Notes under the pieces: model-generated | Seen by the model: the letters and a program-made list of their open reading frames with translations, nothing else | What the model was told of the DNA's origin: nothing | Databases searched by the model: none | Origin: Pyrrhosoma nymphula | Taxonomy: Eukaryota; Arthropoda; Insecta; Odonata; Coenagrionidae | NCBI GenBank assembly: GCA_963573305.1 | Contig: OY754332.1 | Span: 51,125,559-51,189,558 of the forward strand | Length of the DNA: 64,000 nt | Direction: 5' to 3' | In this document: one piece after another, positions 45,501-50,027 of the stretch | How the letters are laid out: the number at the start of each line of letters is the position of its first letter | Numbering within the stretch: position 1 is the first letter of the stretch | Translations under genes and position numbers: made by a program

Positions 45501-48500
45501 AAGCCAAAACAGAAAAATTATTAGTTCTGAATGAAAATAGGTAACCTTGTATCCATCATCATCAGGCGAGTTTATAAATGCAGCTTGCTCAAGGTCCACT
45601 TCAAATTCTTGACGTGGTATTGCTTGAACAAGGGTTAGTCTTTCACCAGCACGATCCCTCACCCAACAGCTGCTGGAATGGTGTCGGTAGCGGTGGCTCA
45701 CAATTACCCAGTCAGAAGTATACAACTGTACACAATCCCGAATGTGTGGTGGAAGAGACTCACTGCAGGAAAAACAATTATTACTTGCCTAAAGGCACAA
45801 CATCATGACAGAATTAGGACACCAACTGAAAAACTTAGAACCAATGACTAGAGACAGTGATTTATAGCATTTATAAATCAATGATTTAGCATGATGAATT
45901 CTAGGTTAAGCATATGATACCAATTACAAATTAAAAATTTAGCAGTTTATAGCATACTGACGGAAACCATAAAATTATGGTATGAAAAATTCTAAATAAT
46001 TAATATGTCAAAAAAGAGATCATTTACTACAGCTAAATAAATGCAAACACTGAATGTAATGGTTCCTGTGAATATATGTAGTTCTCATACATTTTGTATC
46101 AGGTTAAATTATAGGAACCAATTTTTCAATAGATAACTGAGCCTTCATCAGTAGAGTTAAGTCTGACTAAATGACTGAGTTACTGAATATCTTCGAGTAT
46201 AAGTAGATGTCTTCTTTTGGGGCTGAAAATATCAACTAAAATCTGTGACTTAAGTACAAGTTGAAGTGAAAAAAATTGCTTCAACTCCTCATTTTGCAAT
46301 TTAAAAATCTGATCCGGAGAGTGATTTTGGGTACGGAGCGGATATTAGTGATACATTGGAATTTTTCGCAACGTGGACTCTGAAAAGCTACATGTGTTTG
46401 TTCTACAAAGATTCACCATTGGCAAGGTATCCTTGGAGCAGATGGTTAAGGAAATGAGAATATTTGCGTGGAGTGGAAGGATATTTCCAAGGACTCAAAA
46501 AGAAAGATATAAAATGGCATGAAGCTAGAGGTGAGCATTAACTAACTCAGTTGACCATCTGAGTGCGTGGTGTATCGGGAAGCATAAAAACCAGGCGATT
46601 CCAGTTTCATGATGAGAAGTTGACAAGCATATGTTTTATCTCATTATTGAGTTCAATATCCAGAATATTTAATGTAATTTTCTAAAAGTTAATTTCACAG
46701 ACTGAATGTAAAAAAAACATAATGATTAGCATATTTTCTAAGGTTTATGGTCCCAGTGTTGCCAATAACTAATCCATAAATCCTTTTTTTTGGGTTGGTT
46801 ATGCAATAATTGTACCATACAAATGTGGAATGCAATTTTACAAATCGGCCTCTCCCTCAAAAACAAAATGTCATCAGGCTTTGATGGCATTCCGGATAAA
46901 ATCATTAAATACTCTATTCCTTTTATTGTCAACCCACTTACCTATCTGTGTAATTTATCAATATCAGAAGGTATCTTCCCTCAGCAGCTAAATATGTGTA
47001 AAGTCTACCCCCTCTTCAAAAAAGGAGATAAAAAAGATTGTAATAACTATAGGCCCATAAGCTTACTTTCAGGTTTTTCCAAGATATTTGAAAAGGTCAT
47101 GTACAATCGCCTGTTAGGTTTCCTAAATAAAAATGCAAGTTTATCCAATTACCAATTTGGTTTCCGACACAGTAGGTCAACAACTGACGCTTTGTTTGAA
47201 TTTATTAATGATGCAACTGATGCTCTCGACAAAAATAATCTAACTGTGGGGTTGTTTATCGATCTCAGAAAAGCTTTCGATACTGTTAGCCATGACATAA
47301 TGTTGCAGTGCCTTTCAAATAACGGTATTACAGGAGTAGCATATTCTTGGTTAAAATCTTATCTAACAAACAGGTACCAAGTTGTCCAAATATCTTATTT
47401 GGACTCAAATACAAAATATATAAATAATTTCTCCTCAACCGTGAAAAAAGTTAAATGCGGAGTACCCCAAGGCTCAATCCTAGGGCCATTACATTACATT
47501 AGGGTACATGCAGTGGCGGATACAGAAAAAACTCAAGGGGGGGGCGCAAGTTATTGCGACGATTGTAGCTTTCAAACTGACTGCCTGGCAGCGACTCTGC
47601 TTCTCTTATATATGTAGCTCGGTTGTTTCGAGAACATTAGGTGCCAGAATGCTCACTTCCAGACTTTTAAGGAGTGTGAACAGATACAAACAATAGAATA
47701 TTCGCGACTTTTCTCGAAAAAATGCCAGACAGAATAACGTATCGAGATCACTAGAATAGCCGAAACTTTTCTCGTAGGTTAGCTATAGGTAGGCTAGTAT
47801 GTGCCAGACAGAAACGAATAAAATACGATGACGCGGACGCGTGCTACATAAGAAAGTACAACTACTCGATAATTCGACTCAGAATCGACTGACGAAAGAA
47901 ACGAACGAATAGCGTGCGGGCTGACTGGTGGGGGCGGCGCGGGCGGCCCCGCAAGGGGGGGGGCGCACGCCCTCCGCGCCCCCCATATGTATCCCCCACT
48001 GGGTACATGCAAGAGTGCTAGTATTTTATTGTAAAAGTATTGTGACAGTCACAATAACCCCATGATATAAAAAGATTTAAACTTGAATCCTGCTTCCAAT
48101 CCGTGCATTCTCTCTCGGAGTACCCAGACTGATACTGGAGCCTACGTGCTGGAATTTACCCATGTAAACATCCAGATTTGTGAAAGCTGTGGTTCTAATA
48201 CATCTTAGAGGCAACAGAAAAATAACTCCACTTGAGAATAAGTTGAAACACATCCCCTAATTGAGCTTTTTTTTTTTGTACTTAAGCAATGAGTAGCACA
48301 GATAGAATGAAAATAATGGGTTACTCCATGCTGGATGAAATCTTATCCTACCACTACACAAAAATCACCCTCACTCTAAAGAAATACCATTCTTTATTGA
48401 CATCCAGATGGTGGAGAGAGTAGTCGATAAAATATGTCATACTTCAATAATGTACATTCTAAATTACATGCCATACATAGAAAAGACTCTTCAGTACCAG

Positions 48501-50027
48501 AAAAAAATGTTTTGATACTGTCTGAAGATTCCTTCCAAATATGAAAATAAAGATAGAATAATGATACATACATTGCCTCTGAGGGTGCTATGGCCTGTAG
48601 TGCTCTTATTTTTCTTGGAAGAATTCCAACTTCCACGTCATTGGCAGGAAAATCTAAAACATTTCTCAATGGATCTCGGTCAACCAATAACTGGTGCTGT
48701 TGAATAAAATCTTCATAGTCTAATGGATCGACAATATCACAAAGGGAAACCTGCAAATGACAACAAGAACTAATGAGTATGCCAAAATGAAAGAATAAGT
48801 TTGTGAACTAAACCTGACACGGAAGAGAAATAAAGGCATCATACCGTAAAATGTAATGGCAGTATCAACTACCTCAACTATTATATTTAGAATCGAAGGA
48901 GCAGGTAGGCCTCACCTCACAACAAGCAAAGAATCAACATATGTATTTACTTACTACATTTTTTGACAGAAAAGAAAGTCTTACAAGCTTTCAGTTTTTT
49001 AATATTGTGAGGAACCACAGGTACAAAATGCCAAGCATTCTCAAGGGCGATGGACTATTTCATTGACTCATGATGAGAGAATACCTACTGATCCATGGCT
49101 TCAAAATCACGGCCAAGGCATGAGTAAAATTGTGATTAAGCATTGAAGAAGCAATTTAAAGCGGAGTAAACGTTTCTAAGTTTTGATGAGAAGAAGACAA
49201 AGCTATAACAGAAAATGAAGGAGGGCATATACATGACAGACACAAATTTGATATAACAAAAATTAAGCCATTTCTAACTTACGATTGATTAAGTAAAGAA
49301 CAAGTAGAGCTTACAGATAAACACTAAACTAAACAGTGGACGACATCCAAAAGAAGATGAAAACAAGAGCAAGAAACGTTAGCATGAAAGCCAGAAAATA
49401 TTAGTCACTACGCTATTAATTGTTAAGAGAATGTTCCCATTCAAGAAATATGAATTTCGGCAACGGATGATAAAATTGGAGAAGTAAAACTTCATGGGTA
49501 AGACATACAGTCACAGAAAAATAAGTCTTCAATAACACTTCCTAATGGCATGTATATTTTCCATGGGATTAATGACTATGGGGACTTAAACTAACTAAGA
49601 AATAGCTCCGAATGAGAAATTGAAATTCCATAAAAACTGCGTAATGCCAAACGAAATAACAAAAACAAAAATCCTACCGATGAAGAAAATCCAGAGACAC
49701 TGCTACCAGTTTTCGACAAGTCACGATTGAAAGACGCTGAAGATATTTGTCTCCGCACATCTGCTGCATGCTGTCTGCAAAGAAGAATACACAGATGATA
49801 AACATATAATGGAAATTATTCCTCACAAACATCGCCTGCGCTGCACCGACTGGTTGACGAAAATAATAAATAACACAGCCGTAAACGGAAAATGAACAAA
49901 GAACTTCATCAATTGTTTCTCATCAAACTCCCTCCCTCACAACTATCTTGAAGTTTAATTCAAAATTCCGACCGTACAGAACTTACTTTGACAGTTTTTG
50001 GGCAAAAGCCCTTTGAACTGACGCCAT
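1..50027 (-). CDS. DOCK7: DOCK-C subfamily Rho guanine nucleotide exchange factor (DOCK6/7/8, Drosophila Zir orthologue), 5' 24 exons, partial
   Basis: Twenty-four exons read on the minus strand join in phase into 1,280 codons. Start is at 50025-50027 (protein begins MASVQRAFAQKLSK, like vertebrate DOCK7). In order: conserved DOCK-C N-terminus (about residues 1-490); DHR-1/C2-like domain (about 565-740), which in this family binds phosphoinositide membranes; and helical middle region to residue 1280. The family's usual length is about 2,000-2,150, so the DHR-2 exchange domain acting on Rac/Cdc42-type GTPases is expected beyond the left edge. Introns are GT-AG; several exceed 5 kb and are full of transposons. 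Invertebrates usually have one DOCK-C gene, so the DOCK6/7/8 split does not apply. No stop, frameshift or missing exon was seen, so the gene is probably functional. Orthology is from remembered family sequence, not a search. Confidence 0.95.
532..671 (-). CDS. DOCK7: DOCK exon 24, residues 1234-1280 (last exon in window)
   Basis: Encodes GINQSVAMAIAGTSMFG, matching the SQTVAMAIAGTS motif, then a divergent tail ending DPFKQ in phase 0. Donor GTAAGT at 531-526; the gene continues past the left edge. Confidence 0.93.
762..943 (-). CDS. DOCK7: DOCK exon 23, residues 1173-1234
   Basis: Encodes NPGLHNKAVNIIRNLMTSHD, DPRYSEPQCKARVAALYLPL and IGIVMDSLAQLY; matches [20 protein letters not shown] of DOCK7. 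Confidence 0.96.
1391..1647 (-). CDS. DOCK7: DOCK exon 22, residues 1088-1173
   Basis: Encodes LDFLRIICSHEHYVALNLPF, a Ser/Pro linker (APASPNPSIASSTSQSS) and FRQQHFLVGLVLSDLASVLD. Acceptor CTTGCAG, donor GTAAGT. It is separated from exon 21 by an intron of about 8.3 kb. Confidence 0.96.
1857..2070 (+). mobile_element. Tigger/pogo-like terminal repeat fragment, copy A
   Basis: Starts CAGTAGCATTACGATGG after a TA dinucleotide. It is homologous over about 210 bp, on the opposite strand, to 39470-39680; both share the CGTAAAGTGA motif and the later block TATAGGTACGAAATATTCTG. It looks like one end of a TA-inserting (pogo/Tigger-type) element; no other end was found. Confidence 0.55.
2437..2811. 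repeat. CAGGGWTGTTACA-type MITE remnant with TTCCCTGACATTT reiterations
   Basis: The right end reads (reverse) CAGGGATGTTACAAG and the left end ATGGTTGTTACAA, resembling imperfect terminal inverted repeats. The interior repeats TTCCCTGACATTT many times. Related pieces lie at 9365-9505 and 31545-31600. Probably a hAT-type non-autonomous family; no clean target duplication was seen. Confidence 0.45.
2829..3640. other. Intron sequence without recognised features
   Basis: Between the MITE remnant and the next MITE. Only short unrelated frames; nothing identifiable on either strand. Confidence 0.6.
3650..3853. mobile_element. MITE with AAGCCGTGTTTACACG terminal inverted repeats
   Basis: The left end AAGCCGTGTTTACACGATGC is mirrored at the right end (reverse AAGCCGTGTTTACACGACGC), and the similarity extends inward through ACCCGCGC. 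Length about 204 bp with no coding capacity. The ends resemble the TTAA-flanked element at 34968-35189, but no clear target duplication is visible. Confidence 0.65.
3854..5390. other. Intron with scattered repeat pieces
   Basis: Includes at 4200-4256 a third Tigger-like end (reverse CAGTGGACCCCCACTTTACG, preceded by TA), and near 4870-4960 a CAGTGGTCCCAAACTG... CACACCCC segment typical of hAT-type MITEs. The rest is AT-rich with no gene seen. Confidence 0.45.
5395..7990 (+). mobile_element. Non-LTR retrotransposon (LINE), decayed ORF2
   Basis: Broken frames give, in order: endonuclease C-terminus (RGVDCGSDHNLV, 5430-5480), coiled linker, RT fingers (NNWRGLTLLLV near 6680), palm motif A (LSFMDLEKAFDSISRES, 6886-6930), GVRQGCLL (7050-7085), thumb (YYFQYLGSIVSEKGG, about 7370-7415), and a C-terminal GWIGHVLRRPNEN... 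RRRGRPRVTW segment (7720-7820). In-frame stops and frameshifts show it is dead. The order is that of a one-ORF APE-type LINE; I do not assign the clade. The 3' end is near 7990. It lies in DOCK intron 21, opposite strand, and is split by an insertion at 5992-6278. Confidence 0.85.
5992..6278. mobile_element. 287-bp insertion in the LINE with 9-bp target duplication
   Basis: CAAGAAACC occurs on both sides (5983-5991 and 6279-6287), and the LINE frame resumes after it. The interior is pyrimidine-rich with GC-rich ends. The reverse strand near 6270 has TGGTTAGTGGGTA, weakly like a pol III A box, so a SINE is possible, but no good B box was found. Confidence 0.6.
8385..8690 (+). mobile_element. 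LINE 3'-end fragment
   Basis: Degenerate frames read RRDNLIRHILRCK, then YMEQIMNDEETKKYVEVKR, typical of the extreme C-terminus of the same LINE type seen at 5.4 and 37 kb, followed by an (ATG)n tail near 8658. 5'-truncated. Confidence 0.6.
9365..9505 (-). repeat. CAGGGTTGCTACA-type repeat, Pro/Gly-coding by chance
   Basis: Reverse strand begins CAGGGTTGCTACAGACC and continues as repeats of CCTGGAAAA and GTCAGGGAAA. It is related to the pieces at 2437-2811 and 31545-31600. One frame gives a GKPGEPGK-like peptide that mimics collagen but has no gene context. Confidence 0.5.
9595..9742 (-). mobile_element. tRNA-derived SINE (head)
   Basis: On the minus strand TGGCCGCTGGGTAGAG (A-box-like, near 9712) is followed about 35 nt later by GGTTTAATTCCTG (B-box-like, near 9690). 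Spacing and order fit a pol III promoter derived from a tRNA. The body is short and the 3' end unclear. Confidence 0.5.
9904..10062 (-). CDS. DOCK7: DOCK exon 21, residues 1035-1087
   Basis: Phase 0 at both ends. Encodes LTQSLNSSLAFFLFDLLSIM and DRGYIFNLIKSYYKQIS, near identical to the vertebrate DRGFVFSLIKSCYKQVSSK segment. Donor GTAAAT. Confidence 0.96.
10206..10374 (-). CDS. DOCK7: DOCK exon 20, residues 978-1034
   Basis: Encodes FFFEIIVKSMVEHLAATQ, APRKMRFLEQFADDIATL and SHYNKDPK; matches AWFFFELMVKSM...APRKSRFPERFMDDIAAL of DOCK7. Confidence 0.95.
10444..10487. repeat. Perfect hairpin, 18-bp arms
   Basis: Arm TATCCATTCACTGACAAA at 10444-10461, loop of 8 nt, and its exact complement at 10470-10487. 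In DOCK intron 19, close to exon 20. No coding role; probably the ends of a tiny MITE or a local foldback. Confidence 0.9.
11187..11319 (-). CDS. DOCK7: DOCK exon 19, residues 934-978
   Basis: Encodes RRIFHEELALQWVVSSGSVR and ELALNNAW. I chose donor GTGGGT rather than GTAAAG four bases on, because only the first keeps frame with exon 20 and reproduces the family's AWFFFE junction. Confidence 0.93.
12761..15336 (+). pseudogene. Tigger/pogo-type transposase, broken by an insertion
   Basis: The N-terminus MEKRAVKRQISTIEKFNLL continues as a psq-type helix-turn-helix (VPPSTLNSIIKN). After a frameshift near 12990 a CENP-B-type domain follows (LKWFKQARAPNVPLDGALV, FKASNGWVEGFKK). The catalytic DDE core is missing, replaced by unrelated sequence from about 13217 to 14815. 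The C-terminal part resumes with NAPYHLKE, FLPPSVTFILQPMDHGV and KRNYR (14815-14970), then LTDSDIV near 15270. Family members bind DNA and cut and paste at TA. It has frameshifts and no core, so it is inactive. TIRs were not found with confidence. Confidence 0.85.
13244..14469. repeat. Pair of diverged direct repeats of about 427 bp inside the Tigger gene
   Basis: Copy 1 at about 13244-13669 and copy 2 at about 14040-14469 share most of their length, for example TTGAAAAATAATTATGTCC in both, and lie in the same orientation with about 370 bp between. This could be a miniature LTR element (TRIM) or a duplication. The ends are not cleanly TG...CA in both copies, and no primer-binding site or target duplication was recognised. 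Confidence 0.6.
15420..16718. other. Intron sequence, with a C/T-rich tract
   Basis: From 16265 to 16435 the plus strand is strongly pyrimidine-rich (low complexity). The rest of the stretch shows no gene or family I recognise. Confidence 0.6.
16719..17394 (+). repeat. Tandem duplication of a 332-bp unit
   Basis: 16719-17050 and 17063-17394 appear identical base for base, separated by a 12-nt T-rich spacer. The unit holds no coding sequence and lies just downstream of DOCK exon 18 within intron 18. Identity implies a very recent event or an assembly artefact. Confidence 0.93.
17438..17535 (-). CDS. DOCK7: DOCK exon 18, residues 901-934
   Basis: Short exon encoding RSNSNPDLHAGGENDEEV and SKGLDRTSSMRT, equal to the SLSNSNPD...GSKGLDRSNS linker of DOCK7. 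Acceptor TTTTCAG, donor GTACAG. The duplicated 332-bp segment begins 44 bp downstream of the donor. Confidence 0.92.
17957..17993. repeat. Near-perfect hairpin, 18-bp arms, 1-nt loop
   Basis: CGTTGGCCAATTTCCATG at 17957-17974 faces CATGGAAATTGACCAACG at 17976-17993 with one mismatch. Intronic; no other feature nearby. Confidence 0.85.
18098..18760. repeat. Long palindrome (foldback), arms of about 330 bp
   Basis: The left arm runs from GACATTCTGATGAATTAGG and the right arm mirrors it to 18760; the centre is near 18431 with almost no loop. The arms share GGCTGAAGTGGAGATTGCTG and GTGTTTGAAAGGGTGTAGCC with scattered mismatches. No coding capacity. It lies in the DOCK intron between exons 17 and 18. 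Confidence 0.88.
18890..19068 (-). CDS. DOCK7: DOCK exon 17, residues 842-901
   Basis: Begins LLQEGNHDQHGRNSLLTTYI (family motif DQHGRNSLLASYI), then an unconserved Ser/Pro linker. Donor GTATTG. A 663-bp palindrome lies in the intron that follows. Confidence 0.93.
19176..19344 (-). CDS. DOCK7: DOCK exon 16, residues 785-841
   Basis: Encodes ILDLKHAKLEPLVKFLPLIF, LMVKPPIIGGQPMNLGQNTF and EAIAMLVQN; matches the [20 protein letters not shown] block of DOCK7 helical repeats. Confidence 0.96.
19440..19543 (-). CDS. DOCK7: DOCK exon 15, residues 751-785
   Basis: Encodes DRYLNRFLNLCSAIEEGNIP and RIGETNIENELKN. Donor AG|GTGCAT is non-ideal but keeps frame with exon 16. Confidence 0.9.
19651..21375. 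mobile_element. Non-autonomous DNA element with inverted repeats of about 260 bp
   Basis: Left arm 19651-19910 and right arm 21106-21375 are close inverted copies; the outer ends are GTCCAGTAAATGAAGGAG and GCCCAGTAAATGAAGGAG, with TA just outside each. The middle (about 1.2 kb) has no coding frame I recognise, but at about 21010-21050 its minus strand reads CCCGAGTTCAAATCCTAG then a T-run, like the 3' half of a tRNA. In DOCK intron 14. Confidence 0.8.
21462..21621. mobile_element. Small hAT-like MITE
   Basis: Ends GTTCCCAACTTTTTTTCATA and (reverse) GTTCCCAACCCAAGCTTC form short terminal inverted repeats around a C-rich interior. It sits about 25 bp from the exon 14 donor. Confidence 0.4.
21646..21834 (-). 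CDS. DOCK7: DOCK exon 14, residues 688-750 (end of DHR-1)
   Basis: Phase 0 at both ends. Encodes WLPVFKDGCLQTGEYCLPV and KWVDNHKGIFSVTLDATSS, the last strands of DHR-1 and its conserved exit segment. Confidence 0.97.
22049..22190 (-). CDS. DOCK7: DOCK exon 13, residues 640-687 (DHR-1)
   Basis: Encodes KCPEFYDEIKIRLPANLADH, HHLLFTFYHISCQ and TTVETPVGYT, the signature loops of DHR-1. Acceptor TTTGCAG, donor GTAAGA. Confidence 0.97.
22438..22793. mobile_element. Head-to-head pair of tRNA-derived SINEs forming a palindrome
   Basis: The minus-strand copy (22438-22610) and plus-strand copy (22625-22793) share a tRNA-like promoter: A box TAGCTTAACTGG and B box GGTTTGAGTCC or GGTTCGAATCC, then CAAGGCGAATGATTTTTCC. 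The copies meet 5' to 5' near 22618 and the mirror symmetry extends to the centre. The pair lies in intron 12, about 250 bp from DOCK exon 13. Confidence 0.75.
23041..24854. mobile_element. Foldback element with inverted repeats of 423 and 454 bp
   Basis: Left arm 23041-23463 and right arm 24401-24854 mirror each other from GTACAGGCACTTCCAATG to GTTGTTTCACGTTCGT; the right arm holds an extra stretch of a few tens of bases near 24500. The core (about 940 bp) has no recognised coding frame. No target duplication was confirmed. The element ends 142 bp from DOCK exon 12. Confidence 0.88.
24997..25135 (-). CDS. DOCK7: DOCK exon 12, residues 594-640 (DHR-1)
   Basis: Encodes GSARNIAVKVQLMSGEEE and VIFGKSSCPEFTSEAYTTV, core of DHR-1. 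A foldback transposon ends only 142 bp downstream of its donor (GTATGT). Confidence 0.96.
25449..25671 (-). mobile_element. 5S rRNA-derived SINE, copy 1
   Basis: Minus-strand head (from 25671) aligns with the 5' part of 5S rRNA: CACACCGGTTCCCG, GGTCACTGAAGTTGAGCAA and GGTTGGATGGG stand in 5S order and spacing, covering the internal pol III promoter. A unique body with CCCCTGTCTGCATGTGGCAG follows, then a TATC-type tail. Target duplications TAACAACAGATA (25437-25448) and TAATAACAGATA (25672-25683) flank it with one mismatch. In DOCK intron 11. Confidence 0.78.
25871..26554. mobile_element. Foldback repeat with inverted ends of about 110 bp
   Basis: Left arm 25871-25982 and right arm 26443-26554 mirror one another (TAAATTCCACAATAGTTTAT and CAGGTACRATAAAAATAT in both). 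The interior includes a C/T-rich block at about 26336-26425. Non-coding; DOCK intron 11. Confidence 0.75.
27050..27260 (+). mobile_element. LINE fragment (RT thumb region)
   Basis: A plus-strand frame reads LLEFYLDTKLNWNYQVTEV then NEKLLRLSSTLNTKLNRF and a stop, like the thumb region (FLGIxLDxxLNWxxH) of jockey/CR1-type LINEs. No longer homology is visible. Confidence 0.4.
27469..27594 (-). CDS. DOCK7: DOCK exon 11, residues 552-594 (start of DHR-1)
   Basis: Encodes RPTKEILEFPSREVFIPH, then TYRNLLFVYPKDLNF, the first strand region of the DHR-1 C2-like domain. The phase-1 end joins the G of a glycine codon completed in exon 12. Confidence 0.96.
28195..28740 (-). mobile_element. LINE 3'-end fragment
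   Basis: The minus strand reads degenerate pieces CRMALYGSKIWSLQNRCMQT, WKKATWEGIDML and ERKIVVGIRGKQQKCIEGML, which is the C-terminal region of the LINE type seen at 37-39 kb. Many stops; 5'-truncated. In DOCK intron 10. Confidence 0.6.
28767..28808. repeat. Perfect hairpin, 19-bp arms, 4-nt loop
   Basis: CATTAGATAGCTGGTGGAA at 28767-28785, loop ACTG, exact complement at 28790-28808. It lies just outside the 5' edge of the minus-strand LINE fragment. DOCK intron 10. Confidence 0.92.
28809..30728. other. Intron sequence without recognised features
   Basis: Includes C-rich stretches near 29270-29480. Several frames are open, but none shows a known domain, splice-bounded exon or repeat end. 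Confidence 0.55.
30729..30909 (-). CDS. DOCK7: DOCK exon 10, residues 492-552
   Basis: Encodes KLRDEDLYKFLQELKRP, LKCIPGTLKLDVSPCPDEP and TPELARLFPYP, lying just before DHR-1 in this family. Acceptor ATTTCAG, donor GTAAGT. Confidence 0.96.
30910..33332. other. Intron 9 of the DOCK gene
   Basis: Contains a short TTCCCTGACATTT-type repeat piece at about 31545-31600, related to 2437-2811. No gene or other element recognised. Confidence 0.55.
33333..33526 (-). CDS. DOCK7: DOCK exon 9, residues 427-491
   Basis: Encodes a basic, Ser-rich linker (GSLERRSVSEKRRSWSPEDF) and FRPVKLTVSSFFKQ, matching the LTVTNFFKQ motif of DOCK7. The many RRxS-like sites suggest kinase regulation, which is an inference. 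Confidence 0.93.
33609..33777 (-). CDS. DOCK7: DOCK exon 8, residues 371-427
   Basis: Encodes CERLGKYRMPFAWTAIYLMN, nearly identical to the family, then a Ser-rich linker (LERDSGSDKESTGSNSL) as in vertebrates. Acceptor TTTTAG, donor GTAAGC. Confidence 0.95.
34317..34596 (-). CDS. DOCK7: DOCK exon 7, residues 277-370
   Basis: Longest exon seen here. Encodes LDLEVEPIFAIMALYDAKEK, KKISENFYFDMNSE and LVIKLEKVLQGDISECAEPY, one of the most conserved N-terminal blocks of DOCK6/7/8. The ends fit phase on both sides. Confidence 0.96.
34968..35189. mobile_element. 222-bp MITE flanked by TTAA
   Basis: Ends GGCTGTTTTACATTGGG and (reverse) GCCCGTTTTACACGGGG form inverted repeats, and TTAA lies directly outside both (34964-34967, 35190-35193). 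A TTAA duplication is typical of piggyBac-type movement. In DOCK intron 6, about 100 bp from exon 6. Confidence 0.7.
35290..35411 (-). CDS. DOCK7: DOCK exon 6, residues 237-277
   Basis: Encodes DALFSLFPTQDEEE, IPSEHMGHRILVKC and LQLK; matches the LFALHPSPDEEEP...LLVKCLSLKF region of the family. Donor GTACGT. It follows an intron of about 9.5 kb that carries several transposons. Confidence 0.92.
35412..36700. other. Intron sequence
   Basis: AT-rich. A short hairpin AGAGAACCTGAA / TTCAGGTTCTCT stands at 35632-35658. Nothing else recognised. Confidence 0.55.
36760..39468 (+). mobile_element. Non-LTR retrotransposon (LINE), nearly full ORF2 but decayed
   Basis: In order along broken frames: endonuclease remnants (MILANTWFRNH, RRLYTWKVPGD, RSQIDHIMI, 37130-37235); coiled linker; RT fingers (GKASGMHKIPMELIQ, about 38010; WPKDFLKTIMIVMPKKKG); motif A remnant (CICFVDLEK, 38380); GVRQGCCLSPKLF (38560); FGDDMAVVAEDPEML in place of the usual ADD motif (38690); RLRYLGSVV (38875); and a C-terminal YGADTWMLRKGDRRRIEAF segment (39050). 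Frameshifts and stops show it is inactive. It ends with an ATGATGATG tail near 39463. The same type occurs at 5.4-8.0 kb. Confidence 0.85.
39470..39680 (-). mobile_element. Tigger/pogo-like terminal repeat fragment, copy B
   Basis: Reverse strand starts CAGTAGAACCCCACTTTACG after TA (39681-39682) and matches 1857-2070 for about 210 bp. It stops where the LINE tail begins, so the LINE probably inserted into it or they share a breakpoint. Confidence 0.55.
40191..41955 (-). mobile_element. Tigger (pogo superfamily) DNA transposon, 1,765 bp, inactive
   Basis: Ends CAGTAAAACCTCTCTTTTAC and (reverse) CAGTAAAACCCCGCTTTTAC are inverted repeats, with TA outside both (40189-40190, 41956-41957). The minus strand encodes transposase pieces: N-terminal TEERDVPGSTWNTTVKTRK (about 41160-41100), then DGYAYTLKDIFYVDETSFF (about 40800-40740), the first DDE aspartate region, and, after a frameshift in a T-run, FKGDPCHGAKLSK and LTVLSGANPDGSERLKPF. 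It ends there, so the DDE core is truncated. In DOCK intron 5. Confidence 0.88.
42912..43089. mobile_element. Nested 178-bp MITE
   Basis: Ends CAGGGTTTCCAAAACT and (reverse) CAGGGATACCCAAACTATG are inverted repeats. Flanks AGCTACAG and CACTACAG suggest a decayed 8-bp duplication. It interrupts the start of the 170-bp tandem array. Confidence 0.6.
43091..43600 (+). repeat. Three tandem repeats of about 170 bp
   Basis: Units start at 43091, 43263 and 43432 with ACTAC(A/G)GATTTGAAGA, each containing GAGTTGTTTCATTTCAATGG and ending in a T-rich stretch before the next unit. The last unit fades by about 43600. Diverged by several per cent or more. Confidence 0.85.
44190..44400 (+). pseudogene. CGGBP1-like zinc-finger fragment of a hAT transposase
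   Basis: The frame opens MPNAKLSARDRAFQYQKDGF, then (after one stop) FYNCQVAWERLNWKNLKSSK and HVTAANFH. The pattern C-x-V-x-W...LK-S-K-H resembles the single zinc finger of CGGBP1 and related hAT-derived proteins, though the first cysteine pair is damaged. An internal stop means it is not functional as read. Confidence 0.5.
44933..45106 (-). CDS. DOCK7: DOCK exon 5, residues 179-236
   Basis: Starts and ends in phase 0 between CATTAG and GTGAGA. Contains SVDTPRGSWASFDLRNSISD, closely matching the DDTPRGSWA motif of vertebrate DOCK7, then LIPSLLERIPPE. Confidence 0.92.
45546..45762 (-). CDS. DOCK7: DOCK exon 4, residues 106-178
   Basis: Acceptor CTGCAG. Encodes ESLPPHIRDCVQLYTSDW, equivalent to the HVRDCIRSYTEDW segment of DOCK7, then a less conserved stretch ending DDDGYK. 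The donor taken, AAG|GTTACC, is weak but is the only nearby one that keeps phase with exon 5. Confidence 0.85.
45773..46740. other. Intron sequence without recognised features
   Basis: AT-rich part of DOCK intron 3; no coding frame with a known domain and no clear repeat ends were seen. Confidence 0.55.
46775..47502 (+). mobile_element. LINE reverse transcriptase fragment (jockey/CR1-like)
   Basis: An unusually intact frame holds RT blocks: KMSSGFDGIPDKIIKY, VYPLFKKGDKKDCNNYRPIS (motif 0-1), NYQFGFRHSRSTTDALFEFI (motif 2), GLFIDLRKAFDTVSHDIM (motif A), LKSYLTNRYQVVQI and CGVPQGSILGPL (motif B) at 47457-47490. It breaks off before the YxDD motif, where a hAT element has inserted. Relatively young or recently lost, as almost no stops occur over 700 bp. 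Confidence 0.88.
47511..48001. mobile_element. 491-bp non-autonomous hAT element in the LINE
   Basis: Ends CAGTGGCGGATACA and (reverse) CAGTGGGGGATACA are inverted repeats, with GGTACATG exactly duplicated outside (47503-47510, 48002-48009). G-runs flank each end internally. No coding sequence. Confidence 0.9.
48010..48571. other. Remainder of DOCK intron 3
   Basis: May include further remains of the LINE interrupted at 47503, but no reading frame can be followed; otherwise featureless. Confidence 0.5.
48572..48750 (-). CDS. DOCK7: DOCK exon 3, residues 47-106
   Basis: Acceptor TTTGCAG, donor GTATGT. Encodes DIVDPLDYEDFIQQHQ and VDRDPLRNVLDFPANDVEV, the conserved first block of the DOCK-C N-terminal domain. 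The last codon is split (AT plus T of the next exon). Confidence 0.93.
48751..49677. other. DOCK intron 2
   Basis: No repeat or coding frame recognised; A-rich on the plus strand. Confidence 0.6.
49678..49774 (-). CDS. DOCK7: DOCK exon 2, residues 14-46
   Basis: Acceptor TTTGCAG and donor GTAGGA. Encodes a basic stretch (QHAADVRRQISSASFNRD) resembling the VRKQISGQYS region of vertebrate DOCK7. Ends in phase 0. Confidence 0.87.
49987..50027 (-). CDS. DOCK7: DOCK exon 1 (coding part), residues 1-14
   Basis: ATG at 50027-50025 followed by MASVQRAFAQKLS; donor GTAAGT at 49986-49981. Chosen as start because the peptide matches the conserved DOCK6/7 N-terminus and an in-phase exon follows. The codon split at the donor (AA) is completed by A from exon 2. 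Confidence 0.88.

Noticed and set aside
46790..47617. A 275-residue protein-coding gene
   Set aside because: It is a LINE RT fragment whose last 40 or so residues read into a hAT insertion.
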